Source: Syntrophaceae bacterium UBA6109 | Lineage (GTDB): Bacteria; Desulfobacterota; Syntrophia; Syntrophales; UBA6109 | Assembly: GCA_002428445.1 (NCBI GenBank) | Contig: DIWJ01000043.1 | Span: forward strand, 47,938 to 111,937 | Reading direction: 5' to 3' | Length of the DNA stretch: 64,000 nucleotides | In this document: positions 1-9,359 of the stretch, piece after piece | Numbering within the stretch: position 1 is the first letter of the stretch | How the letters are laid out: every line of letters begins with the position of its first letter | The notes under the pieces: generated by a model | The model's database searches: none | Told to the model about the DNA's origin: nothing | Seen by the model: only the letters and a program-made list of their open reading frames with translations | Program-made: the position numbers and the translations under genes

Positions 1-1202
1 GGGTTGATCGGCTCGCCCACCGTGCCCAGAACCCGCAAGGTCGACAGGTCCGCCTTCTTCACCCACTCGTTCCCTTCCTTGGCGATCGCGCGGATGGCCG
101 TCGGCGCCGTGTAGAAAATCGACACGCGGTACTTCTCCACCGTCTTCCAGAAACGGCTCATGTCGGGATAATTGGGCACGCCCTCGAACATGATCGACGT
201 CGCCCCGTTGCACAGCGGTCCGTACACGATGTAACTGTGGCCCGTGACCCAGCCGACATCCGCCGTGCACCAGTAAATGTCTTCTTCGTGGTAATCGAAA
301 ATCATCTTGTGCGTGTACGCGGCGAAAAGGAGATATCCCGCCGTCGTGTGCAGAACGCCCTTGGGCTTGCCCGTGGAACCGGAGGTGTACAGAATGAAGA
401 GCGGATCCTCGGCATCCATCCACTCCGGCTCGCAGACCGCGCTCGCCTTCGCCATTTCCTCGTGCCACCAGGCGTCGCGTCCCGCGACCCATTCGCACTT
501 GATCTTGTCGCCGACACGCTTCACAACGATAACCTTCTTCACCGAGGGGCATTCCTTGAGGGCTTCGTCGGCGGAGGCTTTCTGGGGAACCGCCTTCGCG
601 CCGCGGAAGGTCCCGTCGCAGACCACCAGCAGTTTCGACGTGGAGTCCTGGATGCGGTCGCGCAGTGCGTCAGCGGAAAATCCGCCGAAGACGATGCTGT
701 GAATCGCGCCGATTCTCGTGCACGCCAGCATCGCAATCGCCAGTTCCGGAACCATCGGCATGTACAGGCATACCCGGTCGCCCTTCTGGATCCCGTTCGC
801 CTTCAGGACGTTGGCGAACTTGCAGACTTCACGGTGCAGCTCAAGGTACGTGTAGGCCTTGTCTTCCCCAGGCTCGTTTCCTTCCCACTGGATCGCTACC
901 TTCGTCGGCCGAATCTTCAGGTGCTTGTCCAGGCAGTTGTAGGACACGTTCACCTTGGCGCCTTCAAAAAACTTCACGGAAATGGGACCTTTCCGAATAT
1001 CGAAATTGTAGTCCATCACCTTGTCCCATTTCTTGAAGAACTCAACATACTGCGGCGCGATCTCCGCCCAGAATCCGGCGGGATCCTCAACCGACCGTTT
1101 GTAAATCTTGTCGTAAGCTTCTCTGCCGCTTACCCATGCCTTCTTCTTCGCCTTCTCCGGAATCGCATAGACTTCCTTCAATTCCACCTTCTGCTCTGCC
1201 AT
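1..1202 (-). CDS. acs: Acetyl-coenzyme A synthetase, C-terminus outside the window
   Basis: Activates acetate with ATP and CoA to acetyl-CoA through an acetyl-AMP intermediate, in the cytoplasm. Only the first 400 residues are present; the window edge cuts off the rest of a protein that is usually about 640-650 residues. The adenylate-forming P-loop YTSGSTGKPKG lies at about residues 272-282. The N-terminal block has the ACS-type stretch FWAEIAPQYVEFFKKWDKV. The start is the ATG at 1202, preceded by AAGGAGGT at a good distance. The gene is divergent from the porin gene across about 1 kb, and a candidate sigma70 promoter lies about 90 bases upstream. Identification as ACS rather than a generic acyl-CoA synthetase rests on the N-terminal ACS extension and the motif context. 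Acetate use or acetate/acetyl-CoA interconversion fits the other acyl-CoA genes in the window. Confidence 0.93.
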   Translation of the reverse strand, partial: MAEQKVELKEVYAIPEKAKKKAWVSGREAYDKIYKRSVEDPAGFWAEIAPQYVEFFKKWDKVMDYNFDIRKGPISVKFFEGAKVNVSYNCLDKHLKIRPTKVAIQWEGNEPGEDKAYTYLELHREVCKFANVLKANGIQKGDRVCLYMPMVPELAIAMLACTRIGAIHSIVFGGFSADALRDRIQDSTSKLLVVCDGTFRGAKAVPQKASADEALKECPSVKKVIVVKRVGDKIKCEWVAGRDAWWHEEMAKASAVCEPEWMDAEDPLFILYTSGSTGKPKGVLHTTAGYLLFAAYTHKMIFDYHEEDIYWCTADVGWVTGHSYIVYGPLCNGATSIMFEGVPNYPDMSRFWKTVEKYRVSIFYTAPTAIRAIAKEGNEWVKKADLSTLRVLGTVGEPIN

Positions 1203-1291
1203 TGTCTTCCTTACCTCCTTTTGTGGGTTTTTCTTTGGTGGGCCAATGCGCCTCTCGAGGGACACAACTGTCTGATCGAAACGGCAGATGT

Positions 1292-1320
1292 GCTATACCC
1301 GAAAGTAGGCGAGAAATCAA
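1292..1320 (-). promoter_or_regulatory. Candidate sigma70 promoter of acs
   Basis: On the minus strand TTGATT (1320-1315) and TATAGC (1297-1292) are separated by 17 bases, each matching four of six consensus positions. The predicted leader to the acs ATG is about 80 bases. The call rests on pattern and position only. Confidence 0.4.
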
Positions 1321-1475
1321 CGAGGATCACTGACAAATCTTCTTTATTTTGGATGGAGAATCCACCCGTTGTGAAGCGGCCCAGATGCCTGTCTCCCGTG
1401 GCGCCGATGGCGAAGGTAAAGCGGTGCCCCTGCCTTCCTGTATGTTCCGAGGATCTTATCTGGTATTGAACGATA

Positions 1476-1498
1476 GTCACTATGTGACCAAAAGTCAC
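1476..1498. promoter_or_regulatory. Overlapping inverted repeats, possible operator
   Basis: GTCAC (1476-1480), GTGAC (1484-1488) and GTCAC (1494-1498) form two overlapping perfect inverted repeats, with spacers of 3 and 5 bases. They sit in the middle of the acs/porin divergent region. This could be a binding site for a dimeric regulator, but no cognate regulator can be assigned. Confidence 0.3.
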
Positions 1499-1988
1499 CA
1501 GTGGATATCCCAAGGCGTCCCGGGTTGTCAAGAAATATTTCGCACGCGCGGAGAGGCGGCATCGTCTGCAGTGCGTCCGGGCGACGGAGGTGATCGTGCC
1601 GCAGCCGATCTCCTTGTTAGGGTTCGACTTCAATGCCCTTCATGTCCGCTTTTACGGGCCTCATGTACGGGATTCTTTCGTCTCCCGGGGAAAAGAGAGG
1701 CCGACGGCATTTCGGGCAGTCCGATCATAAAACGGGCGCCCATTCTGTTGCAAAAAAGCGTGTCTTTTTCTCCCTGTGTATTTTTTTCAACACACCATCC
1801 TCTGCCCCAACAAGATTCTGAAACGCCATGCACTTATTCCTGCATTTGGATATATCTATAAAATATAAAATCAATTCCAATAGATAACTTGCATTATCCA
1901 CGAAGAACATCACCTCCGCAACACGCTGGTATGCTTGTTGCTATTTGTAGAAGCCGAAGTAGAAACCAAAAATGCAGTTGAGCTGAAC

Positions 1989-2021
1989 GGGCTTGACTTT
2001 GCAAAAATCCGATGGTAGCTT
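1989..2021 (+). promoter_or_regulatory. Candidate porin promoter, sigma54-like or sigma70-like
   Basis: GG (1989-1990), ten bases, then GC (2001-2002) within TTGCA gives a sigma54 -24/-12 layout, although the -24 box is poor. An overlapping TTGACT (1993-1998) with TAGCTT 17 bases later gives a weak sigma70 alternative. Either would leave a leader of roughly 170-190 bases before the porin ATG. Confidence 0.25.
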
Positions 2022-2201
2022 TCGTCGGAATTTCACAGGAAAGGAGGTGGGGAAAGGCACATACTTGATCGAACGGTCCTGGCAGAGTAAGGATTCGTCG
2101 GGGCCGGGTGTTGAGAAGTAAGAAGCGTTGTTTCACTTCGCCTCCCTCTGCCCGTGGGAGACGAAAAAAATCTCAACTTTAAACATTTCATGGAGGAAAA
2201 A

Positions 2202-3530
2202 ATGAGGAAATTCTGGATGGTACTGTTGGCACTGGGGCTCGTCGTAGCCTTCAGCATGCCCGCGTTTGCAGCCGTTGACGGCAAGTTCAGCGGTTCGCTC
2301 CGTATGAGAGGTTGGTACGACTACAACATCTCCGGTCTTGACAAAGACAAGGCAGACGGCACCTACGGCGCCGCGCGTCAGTTCTATGATAACCGCCTGC
2401 GCATGCAGCCCGAATTCAAGATCGCCGAGGGTCTCGTACTGACGACCCGTTTCGACGCCTTGGAGAAGAAGTGGGGCGACACGATCACCAGCAACGACAA
2501 CAACATCAGCTGGGAACGCGCCTACGTGACGTTTGACACCAAGGGCGGCCGCTTCATGGTCGGTTACCAGGAAGACCGCGCCTTCGGAACGGTGTTCGGA
2601 AATACCGCCGGCTCCAAGCCGATGATCAAGTACTTCCTGCCCCTGGGCGACTTCACGCTCATCGCAGCGATCGAGAAGGGTGTCGAGGGCCAGGGAACCC
2701 AGGCCGCGAAGCTCCAGCAGATCGACGCCGATGCCGACATCTATGACCTCGGCTTCGTCTACAAGTTCAAGGGCGGCGACGCCGGTTTGATGATTCAGAA
2801 CGTCGTCAACAAGAGCAACCGGACGACCGCGAACGGCTACACACGCGATCTCCTTCTCTTCGATCCCTACGTGAAGATGAAGATGGGACCCGTTTACTTC
2901 GAGGCGGAAGGTCTGTACGCGACTGGAAAGTGGTTCAAATATGATGACCCGAAACCGAGAGACGACGTTGACTTCTCCCAGTACGGCATCTACATGATGG
3001 CCAACGTGGATCTGGCCCCGGCATACGTCGGCGGTATTGTCGCCTGGAGCAGCGGCGATGACGGCCAGGACGCCAACAAGAAGAAGTCCGGTATCTTCCG
3101 GGAACTGGGTCTGAACTCCGCGGTCAACCTGTCGCTCATGCTGGTAAGCTACGAGTACAGGAACCAGGTCGGCTTCCGCACCGGCGATTCATCGGTCCAG
3201 ACGAATGACCGGATTGGTGAATACAGCGACAACATGCAGTTCTACCAGATTTTCGGCGGTTTCAAGCCGATGAAGCAGCTTGACATCAAGGCGTCGATCT
3301 CCTACGCCCGCGCCACGGAAAAACCCAAGAGCGCAGCCGGTGTCCAGTTCCTCGATAACGTGATCGGGACGGAATTCGACCTGACCGCGACCTACAAAGT
3401 CTACGACAACCTGTCCTACATGGTTGGCTTCGGTTACCTCTGGGTAGGCGACTACTTCAAGGGAACCAACGCCGCGGCCGTGACCCAGAACGACTACCTC
3501 TTGATGCATCAGCTTCTGCTGAGCTTCTAA
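2202..3530 (+). CDS. Outer-membrane beta-barrel protein, porin-like
   Basis: Predicted 442-residue exported protein. Residues 1-23 form a signal peptide (MRKF, a hydrophobic run, then MPAFA-A), giving likely cleavage after AFA. The mature part is rich in alternating polar and aromatic residues with repeated G-x-Y/F patterns. It ends in ...LLLSF, a terminal phenylalanine typical of BAM-assembled barrels. The start is the ATG at 2202, with GGAGG six bases upstream. A GTG 48 bases earlier is in frame but would bury the signal peptide. A strong terminator follows, so the gene is probably monocistronic. I do not recognise a specific family; a diffusion porin for organic acids is a guess from the neighbouring acs. 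Confidence 0.75.
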   Translation: MRKFWMVLLALGLVVAFSMPAFAAVDGKFSGSLRMRGWYDYNISGLDKDKADGTYGAARQFYDNRLRMQPEFKIAEGLVLTTRFDALEKKWGDTITSNDNNISWERAYVTFDTKGGRFMVGYQEDRAFGTVFGNTAGSKPMIKYFLPLGDFTLIAAIEKGVEGQGTQAAKLQQIDADADIYDLGFVYKFKGGDAGLMIQNVVNKSNRTTANGYTRDLLLFDPYVKMKMGPVYFEAEGLYATGKWFKYDDPKPRDDVDFSQYGIYMMANVDLAPAYVGGIVAWSSGDDGQDANKKKSGIFRELGLNSAVNLSLMLVSYEYRNQVGFRTGDSSVQTNDRIGEYSDNMQFYQIFGGFKPMKQLDIKASISYARATEKPKSAAGVQFLDNVIGTEFDLTATYKVYDNLSYMVGFGYLWVGDYFKGTNAAAVTQNDYLLMHQLLLSF

Positions 3531-3570
3531 GCGGCGTCGTTGCAGGTTAAGTAGAACTTCACCAACATCG

Positions 3571-3603
3571 GGCCCCGGGGCCATAAACCCCGGGGCCTTT
3601 TTT
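3571..3603 (+). terminator. Rho-independent terminator of the porin gene
   Basis: A perfect 10-bp stem, GGCCCCGGGG with CCCCGGGGCC (3571-3580 and 3588-3597), has a 7-base loop and is followed by at least six T. It lies between convergent genes. Confidence 0.92.
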
Positions 3604-3629
3604 GTCTTTTGACCATCCGCGCAGTGCGT

Positions 3630-5612
3630 TCACTTTCCCTTTACCGTTATGTCGTTGAGATTCTTCTGCGCCGTCCCGTAGGCCGGGTCAATGCGGAGGG
3701 CTTCACGGAATTGAATCTCCGCCTCGTCGATACGTCCTTCAAGGAGCAGGACACTCCCCAGATTGTTGTGGGCTTTGGCGTAACCGGGACGAAGGCGGAT
3801 GGCTTCCCGCAGATGAAATTGCGCCTCACCCGTTCTGCCCCGCCGGGCAAGAAAGGTACCCGCATTGTAGCGGACCTCGGGGTCCTTCGGCCTCAATTCC
3901 AGGGCCTTCCGAAGACATTCCCATGCCTCTTCGGCAAGACCCTTCGCCAGGAGGGAATTGGCCATATTCACATAGGCATCGGCATAGGAGGGATCGATGC
4001 CGATCGCCGACCGGTAATGCGAAAGCGCTTCTTCCTCCCTCCCCTCCAGAGAAAGGGCCGTCGCCAGGTTGCCATGCGCAACGGCGTTTTCCGTTGTCAC
4101 CGCAAGCGCATGGGAGAACAGGGAAACGCTGTTCCGCCAGAATCCGGCCTGCTGCCAGGATACAACGGACAACACGGCAATCGACGCGCAGGCAGCAGCC
4201 GCCACAACCCGTACGCGATTCCTGCCCCGGCCGGCGAGGTCCGGGATACCCCAGCAGACACCGATGAAAATGCCGACCAGCGGCAAATAGGTGTAGCGGT
4301 CGGCCATGGACTGGGATCCGACCTGCACAATTCCGATCACCGGCAGGAGCGTGATCAGATACCACAGCCAGCCCACGGTAAAATGGGGAAAACGCCGCCG
4401 CCAATGCAGCGCCGCAAACGTCGCGGCGGCGAGAATGGACAGCGACACCGCCGCACCGTGCAGGGGAAGGTCCTTCACGTAAGGATAGAAGGCGGACAGG
4501 CGAACCGGCCAGACCGTCATGATCAGGTATTTCCCGTAGGCCACCGACGCATTGACGAGACGGTCCGCCAATGGAAAGTTCTGCAGCGCCCCGACCGCTC
4601 CTGCCTGCGACTGCGCATAGAGCGTGACGAGGCCGGAGGCGAGGCCGAGGACGAGCAGAGGGATCTTCTCCCAAAAGATCCGCGAACCGGAAACGGCCGG
4701 AGGCGCAGGCGCGGCGCCACCCGGATCTTCTTCCTGCGGAACCTTTTCGGATCTCTTCTTCCCGGGCCTCCGCCCTGCGCTGTCCGGGAGGGGTTGATTT
4801 CCGACGCGACAGTCCGGGAACCGCCGCAGGGGCCAGAAATCCAACAGCCAGAGCACGAGCGGCAACGTCACCGCCATCGGCTTTGCGGCCAGGGCCGCCG
4901 CAAAAGAAAGGAAGGTCGCGAGATATCGAAGGGAGGAAGGCCGCCGGACATACCCGACATAGGAGGTCATCGTCAGCATCCAGAAGAATCCGCAGAGGAC
5001 GTCCTTGCGCTCCGCAACCCAGGCCACCGATTCAACGTGAAGAGGATGGACGGCAAACAAGGCGGCACAGAAAGCGGGGCGCCAGAGAGCGCCGGTCATG
5101 GAAGACAGCAGCAGAAACAACAGCGCGGTGTTCGCCATATGGAGAACAAGGTTGACAGAATGATGGGCGCCGGCGTTCAAACCGAACAACTGGACATCCG
5201 TCATGTGCGAAAGCCATGTGAGCGGGTGCCAGTTGCCGGCATAAATCGCCGAAAAGGCCCAGACGACGCCGTTCGCCGTCAGGCCCGCTTTCACGTTGGG
5301 GTTTTCCGTCACGTAGCGGGGATCGTCGAAATTGACGAAGTCGAAATTCGCCACCTGTGCATAGACGGCGACGACGAGAAGGGCGAGAAAAAGAGACACG
5401 AACGCCCGGCGGACGGCATTCCCCGTCGCCGGCCGATCCGGCAAAATCTTCTGCGCAGACTTTCTGCGTTGGCTCATGGGCGTCCGATCATGAGGCTTCG
5501 CGTTCGACGGGCCGAACGTCTTCCTCAAGCCAGCAGCGTTTTTCGGCGGACGATACCACAGGCCCTCCGGTAACACAATGCGCGGCGCCCCGCCAACGCA
5601 TCGCGTCTGCAT
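3630..5612 (-). CDS. TMTC-like membrane protein with C-terminal TPRs, copy 1
   Basis: A 660-residue protein with a multi-span membrane half (from about residue 66 to 480) and a C-terminal TPR array (about 500-655). The first extracytoplasmic loop carries FDD at 95-97, like the acidic motif of GT-C glycosyltransferases. It is followed by HPLTWLSHMTD (129-139) and HPLHVESVAWVAERKDVL (189-206). Two further copies of this architecture lie within 8.5 kb. The layout resembles animal TMTC proteins, which are O-mannosyltransferases, so a lipid-linked sugar transferase acting on exported proteins or glycans is possible but unproven. The start at 5612 has GAGG five bases upstream. The ATG at 5477 gives a shorter N-terminus without a clear ribosome site. 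Residues 230-275 form a Pro/Arg/Lys-rich loop. Confidence 0.82.
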   Translation of the reverse strand: MQTRCVGGAPRIVLPEGLWYRPPKNAAGLRKTFGPSNAKPHDRTPMSQRRKSAQKILPDRPATGNAVRRAFVSLFLALLVVAVYAQVANFDFVNFDDPRYVTENPNVKAGLTANGVVWAFSAIYAGNWHPLTWLSHMTDVQLFGLNAGAHHSVNLVLHMANTALLFLLLSSMTGALWRPAFCAALFAVHPLHVESVAWVAERKDVLCGFFWMLTMTSYVGYVRRPSSLRYLATFLSFAAALAAKPMAVTLPLVLWLLDFWPLRRFPDCRVGNQPLPDSAGRRPGKKRSEKVPQEEDPGGAAPAPPAVSGSRIFWEKIPLLVLGLASGLVTLYAQSQAGAVGALQNFPLADRLVNASVAYGKYLIMTVWPVRLSAFYPYVKDLPLHGAAVSLSILAAATFAALHWRRRFPHFTVGWLWYLITLLPVIGIVQVGSQSMADRYTYLPLVGIFIGVCWGIPDLAGRGRNRVRVVAAAACASIAVLSVVSWQQAGFWRNSVSLFSHALAVTTENAVAHGNLATALSLEGREEEALSHYRSAIGIDPSYADAYVNMANSLLAKGLAEEAWECLRKALELRPKDPEVRYNAGTFLARRGRTGEAQFHLREAIRLRPGYAKAHNNLGSVLLLEGRIDEAEIQFREALRIDPAYGTAQKNLNDITVKGK

Positions 5613-5680
5613 GCCCGCCTCTTTCTTGACGCCGTCCGGCGCAAAGTGCTAATGATCTCCCAGGACAATGTACCGAAGGT

Positions 5681-5748
5681 CGTCATGCCGGCTTCGATCC
5701 GGAACCGGGTCCGCCCCGGATTCCCGCTTGTCCGGAAACAACGACGGC
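5681..5748. repeat. Possible decayed palindromic intergenic repeat
   Basis: GTCATGCCGG...GATCCGG...CCGGATTCCCGC resembles the start and middle of common 'gtcatgccgg...gattcccgc' intergenic repeats of proteobacteria. The far arm is degenerate. It sits between the divergent TMTC-like copy 1 and hflX. The assignment is from memory of the pattern only. Confidence 0.25.
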
Positions 5749-5751
5749 GGA

Positions 5752-7440
5752 ATGGACGACGGAAAGCAGAGGGCTCGCATCGAACGATTGTACGGAAATA
5801 TTCACGGCCTCGGCGCCTCGCAGCTCCGGCGGATCGAGCACCTCTACCGGCGCAGAGTCCCACCCGAAAACATCCTGACCCATGAACTCGCCCGCAATTT
5901 GACGGAAATCTCGGCGGAGATCAACCGCCAGATCGGTCTTCTTCTGACGCGCCGGGGAGAGGTCGCCCTTGTCGTCGTCGGTTCGGATCGGCAGATCGTC
6001 CTGCCTCCCCTCGACCGGTTTCGCTCGTCATCGGTGCGCTTCAAGGGACTGCGCCTTCTTCATACCCATCTGAACGGCGAGGAGCTGACCAACGACGACC
6101 TCACCGATCTGGCGCTCCTGCGTCTCGACCTCGTCTGCGCCGTCGAGGTCCTGCCCGATGGACTGCCGGGGCTGGCATACGCGGCGCACCTGCTTCCGGA
6201 AAATCAGGACGGCCGATACTGGGAGATCCTGCCGCCGCAGAGGCCTTCGGAAATCGAGACCGACTTTCTCTCCTTTATCCAGGGACTGGAAAGCGAATTC
6301 GCGAAAAAACAGCAGCTGCGGAAGATCGACGCTATCGACAAGGCAATCCTCATCCGCGTGGAGACGGATCCCCGATCGGACGCGGAGGGATCGATCGCCG
6401 AGTTGAAGGAACTGGCCGGATCCTGCGGTGTGGAGGTCTTCGGCAGCCTGATTCAGCGCCGGCATGCCGCCGATCCGAAGTACGTTCTGGGAAAGGGGAA
6501 ACTCTCCGATCTCGTCATCGGCGCCCTGCAGAAAGGCGCCAACCTCCTGATCTTCGACCACGAGCTGTCGGCCGCGCAGATCCGCTCCATCACGGAATTC
6601 ACGGAGATGAAGGTCATTGACCGCACGCAGCTGATCCTCGATATCTTCGCCCAGCGGGCCATGAGCCGGGAGGGAAAGATTCAGGTCGAACTGGCCCAGC
6701 TTCGTTACCTGCTGCCCCGTCTTACCGGCCAGGGAACGGCGATGTCGCGCCTGGCAGGCGGAATCGGCGGGCGCGGCCCCGGAGAAACAAAACTGGAGAT
6801 CGATCGCCGCAGGGTTCGCGAGAGAATTCATCGCCTGGAGAAGCTCCTGAAGGAGATCGGAAAGGGACGGGACCGCCGGCGGGCGAGAAGGGAGCGGACG
6901 GGCATTCCCGTCATCTCCATCGTCGGCTACACGAATGCCGGCAAATCGACCCTGCTGAACGCGCTGACCAGGAGCCGCGTTCTGACGGAAGACAAGCTCT
7001 TCGCCACGCTGGATCCGAAGAGCGCGCGCCTGCGTTTTCCCCGCGAACGCGAAGCGCTCGTAACCGACACGGTCGGGTTCATACGCGACCTGCCGCCCGA
7101 GTTGTTCTCGGCTTTTCGCGCCACCCTCGATGAGCTTCAGGATGCGCATATCCTCCTGCACGTCATCGATGCCGGCAGTCCCGACTTCGAAGAACGGATC
7201 CGTGCCGTGGAGCATATCCTGGAGGAACTCGGCGTCGCCGAAAAGCCCCAGATCCGCGTCCTGAACAAGGAGGATCTTCTTGCCGACAAGGGGCATCTCG
7301 CGGCACTCTGCCGGCGTTTCGACGCCGTCGCCGTATCCGCCCTCAACACGCAGACCCTGCATCCGCTCCTCGCCAGGATGGAGACCGCCGTGGGGCAGCT
7401 CGGCGGCCGGAGCCCCTATGGAAACGGAGATCTGCCGTGA
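5752..7440 (+). CDS. hflX: GTPase HflX
   Basis: Ribosome-associated GTPase that splits stalled or heat-damaged 70S ribosomes. It has 562 residues from the ATG at 5752. An in-frame start 84 bases earlier would read through what looks like an intergenic repeat, so it is rejected. The N-terminal HflX domain includes the conserved glycine-rich [19 protein letters not shown] stretch before a helical linker. The G domain shows G1 GYTNAGKST (residue 392 on), G3 DTVGF (439 on) and G4 NKED (505 on). The protein is longer at the N-terminus than E. coli HflX (426 residues), a form common in deltaproteobacteria. Its stop codon overlaps the GTG of the next gene by four bases, implying translational coupling. 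Confidence 0.95.
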   Translation: MDDGKQRARIERLYGNIHGLGASQLRRIEHLYRRRVPPENILTHELARNLTEISAEINRQIGLLLTRRGEVALVVVGSDRQIVLPPLDRFRSSSVRFKGLRLLHTHLNGEELTNDDLTDLALLRLDLVCAVEVLPDGLPGLAYAAHLLPENQDGRYWEILPPQRPSEIETDFLSFIQGLESEFAKKQQLRKIDAIDKAILIRVETDPRSDAEGSIAELKELAGSCGVEVFGSLIQRRHAADPKYVLGKGKLSDLVIGALQKGANLLIFDHELSAAQIRSITEFTEMKVIDRTQLILDIFAQRAMSREGKIQVELAQLRYLLPRLTGQGTAMSRLAGGIGGRGPGETKLEIDRRRVRERIHRLEKLLKEIGKGRDRRRARRERTGIPVISIVGYTNAGKSTLLNALTRSRVLTEDKLFATLDPKSARLRFPREREALVTDTVGFIRDLPPELFSAFRATLDELQDAHILLHVIDAGSPDFEERIRAVEHILEELGVAEKPQIRVLNKEDLLADKGHLAALCRRFDAVAVSALNTQTLHPLLARMETAVGQLGGRSPYGNGDLP

Positions 7441-9347
7441 AGACGTCGACCCGTCCTTTTCTTGTCCCCGTTTTGGCGCTGCTGCTGGCCCTGTCGACGA
7501 TCGCCGCCTTCTGGCCGGTTACGGGCAACGAATTTGTCGCCTTCGACGACGATGACTACATCACCAAGAACCCCGTCGTCCTCCAGGGATTGACGTGGGA
7601 GGGGGTCCGCTGGGCATTCACGGCGACGCACGCCCACAACTGGCATCCGCTGACATGGCTTTCCCACATGATAGACACAAGCCTCTTCGGGTCTTACGCG
7701 CCGGGACATCACGCGGCAAATCTCCTCTTTCACACGATCAATACGCTGCTGCTCTTCCTGATCCTCTTTCGCATGACGGGCGCCCTCTGGCGCAGCGCCT
7801 TCGCCGCGGCCCTGTTCGGGCTGCACCCGCTTCACGTCGAATCCGTCGCCTGGGCCGCCGAGCGCAAGGATGTCCTGAGCGCCATGTTCTGGATGTTGGC
7901 GATCGGTTCCTACGCCCTGTACGCGGAGAGAAAAGAGCGGCGCCTTTACGGCTTGTCTCTGGCCTTGTTTGCCCTGGGCCTTCTGGCCAAACCGATGCTT
8001 GTGACCCTGCCCTTCGTTCTTCTCCTTCTGGACCATTGGCCGCTGCGGCGTTGGACGAAAGCCGGGAAGGCGGTGACGACCGAGCCTCCTCATCAGCAGG
8101 AGGCGAAAGAGAAAAAGGGCAGGAAGGTCCGGGGTACGGCGGCGAATCGTCCGCCCGCGCCGTCAGCAGCAGTCCCGGCGGAGACCTTGCGCGGATTGAT
8201 CCTGGAAAAGATCCCTTTTTTCGCCTTGACGGCGGCGGCGAGCATCGTCACGCTCTATGCGCAGCAGGGCGTCGTGAAGAGCCTGGAGAGATATCCCTTC
8301 GCCGCGCGCCTGGGAAACGCGGTCGTATCGTACGCGGAGTACCTGGTCAAAACCGCCTGGCCCTTCGACCTGTCCATCTTTTACCCGCATCCGGTGGGCT
8401 TCCTGGCGGCGTGGAAGATCCTTCTCGCCGCGGCCGCGATTCTCGCCGTCACGGCTGCAGCGCTCCATGCATGGCGCCGCCTCCCCTATCTTGCCGTCGG
8501 ATGGTTCTGGTACCTCGGGACGCTGGTGCCGGTAATCGGCATCGTGCAGGTCGGGCTTCAGTCCATGGCCGATCGCTATACCTATATCCCGCTGATCGGC
8601 ATCTTCATCATCGCCGCGTGGGGCGTTTCCGACCTCCTTGCCCGCTTCCGCCATCGCCGCGAGACGCTCGCCGGCGCTGCAGCTCTTGTCCTGATTGTCC
8701 TGGCCGTGCTGACGTTCCGCCAGACGGGCGTCTGGCGGGACAGCTTGACGCTCTTCCGCCACGCCACGGAGGTCACCGAGAACAACGACTGGGCCCAGTA
8801 CAATTACGGGCTTGCGCTTTTGGAGAAGGACGATACGGAAGCGGCCATGAACCGTTTCCGCGAGGCGCTTCGCATCCGGCCCGGCGAGGCGAAATCGCTC
8901 AACAACATCGGCCTGATCCTCGCCCGCAGGGGCGATCTCGACGGAGCGGTCCGGAACTTCGAAGGGGCGCTTGCGTCCGATCCCGGCTTTGTCGACGCCC
9001 GCACCAATCTGGCACTGGCACTCTCGAACCGCGGACAGCCGGAAGAGGCCGCCCGCCAGCTCGAAGAATCCCTGCGCATCCAGCCGACCCACGCGGAGGC
9101 CAACCGCCTCCTCGGCGTGATCCTTGCCCGTGCCGGAAATCCCGACCGCGCGATTGTTCATCTCCGGAATGCCGTATCCGCAGATCCCTCGAGCGCCAAA
9201 GCGCGCAACAGCCTCGGCATCGTCCTCGCGCAAAAGGGCATGTTCGACGAGGCGATCACCCATTTTCGCGCGGCTCTCGCCATCGACCCCTCCCTCGATC
9301 AGGCCCGCAGGAATCTGGAGACGGCACTTCAGGAAAAGCAAAAATGA
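7437..9347 (+). CDS. TMTC-like membrane protein with C-terminal TPRs, copy 2
   Basis: A 636-residue paralogue of the proteins at 3630-5612 and 10219-12150. The first membrane segment spans about residues 8-28, followed by FDDDD (36-40), HPLTWLSHMID (70-80) and HPLHVESVAWAAERKDVL (130-147). Further membrane spans run to about residue 430, including the shared stretch SMADRYTYIPLIGIF. At least five TPR units fill about residues 455-630. The GTG start overlaps the hflX TGA, and a GGAG lies seven bases upstream inside hflX, so translation is probably coupled to hflX. A sugar-transfer role is inferred from the GT-C-like membrane half; the substrate is unknown. The gene ends 12 bases from the convergent SDR gene. 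Confidence 0.82.
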   Translation: MKTSTRPFLVPVLALLLALSTIAAFWPVTGNEFVAFDDDDYITKNPVVLQGLTWEGVRWAFTATHAHNWHPLTWLSHMIDTSLFGSYAPGHHAANLLFHTINTLLLFLILFRMTGALWRSAFAAALFGLHPLHVESVAWAAERKDVLSAMFWMLAIGSYALYAERKERRLYGLSLALFALGLLAKPMLVTLPFVLLLLDHWPLRRWTKAGKAVTTEPPHQQEAKEKKGRKVRGTAANRPPAPSAAVPAETLRGLILEKIPFFALTAAASIVTLYAQQGVVKSLERYPFAARLGNAVVSYAEYLVKTAWPFDLSIFYPHPVGFLAAWKILLAAAAILAVTAAALHAWRRLPYLAVGWFWYLGTLVPVIGIVQVGLQSMADRYTYIPLIGIFIIAAWGVSDLLARFRHRRETLAGAAALVLIVLAVLTFRQTGVWRDSLTLFRHATEVTENNDWAQYNYGLALLEKDDTEAAMNRFREALRIRPGEAKSLNNIGLILARRGDLDGAVRNFEGALASDPGFVDARTNLALALSNRGQPEEAARQLEESLRIQPTHAEANRLLGVILARAGNPDRAIVHLRNAVSADPSSAKARNSLGIVLAQKGMFDEAITHFRAALAIDPSLDQARRNLETALQEKQK

Positions 9348-9359
9348 ACCGGAACATGG

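Larger units (their letters stand above)
1203..2201. other. Long non-coding divergent region between acs and the porin gene
   Basis: About 1 kb with no convincing gene. Short open frames exist on both strands, but they have no Shine-Dalgarno sequence and no recognisable protein. The stretch 1740-1910 is clearly richer in A+T than the flanks. The region holds a candidate acs promoter (1292-1320), overlapping GTCAC/GTGAC inverted repeats (1476-1498) and candidate porin promoter elements near 1989-2021. It most likely carries regulation for both divergent genes. An unrecognised small RNA cannot be excluded. Confidence 0.6.

Noticed and set aside
1211..1861. Open frames of 140 and 170 codons on both strands in the acs/porin gap.
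   Set aside because: No ribosome site, mixed composition, overlap with the acs promoter region and no recognisable protein; treated as non-coding.
3609..5573. A 654-codon plus-strand frame opposite TMTC-like copy 1.
   Set aside because: Arg/Gly-rich shadow composition without domains, and it begins right after the porin terminator with no ribosome site.
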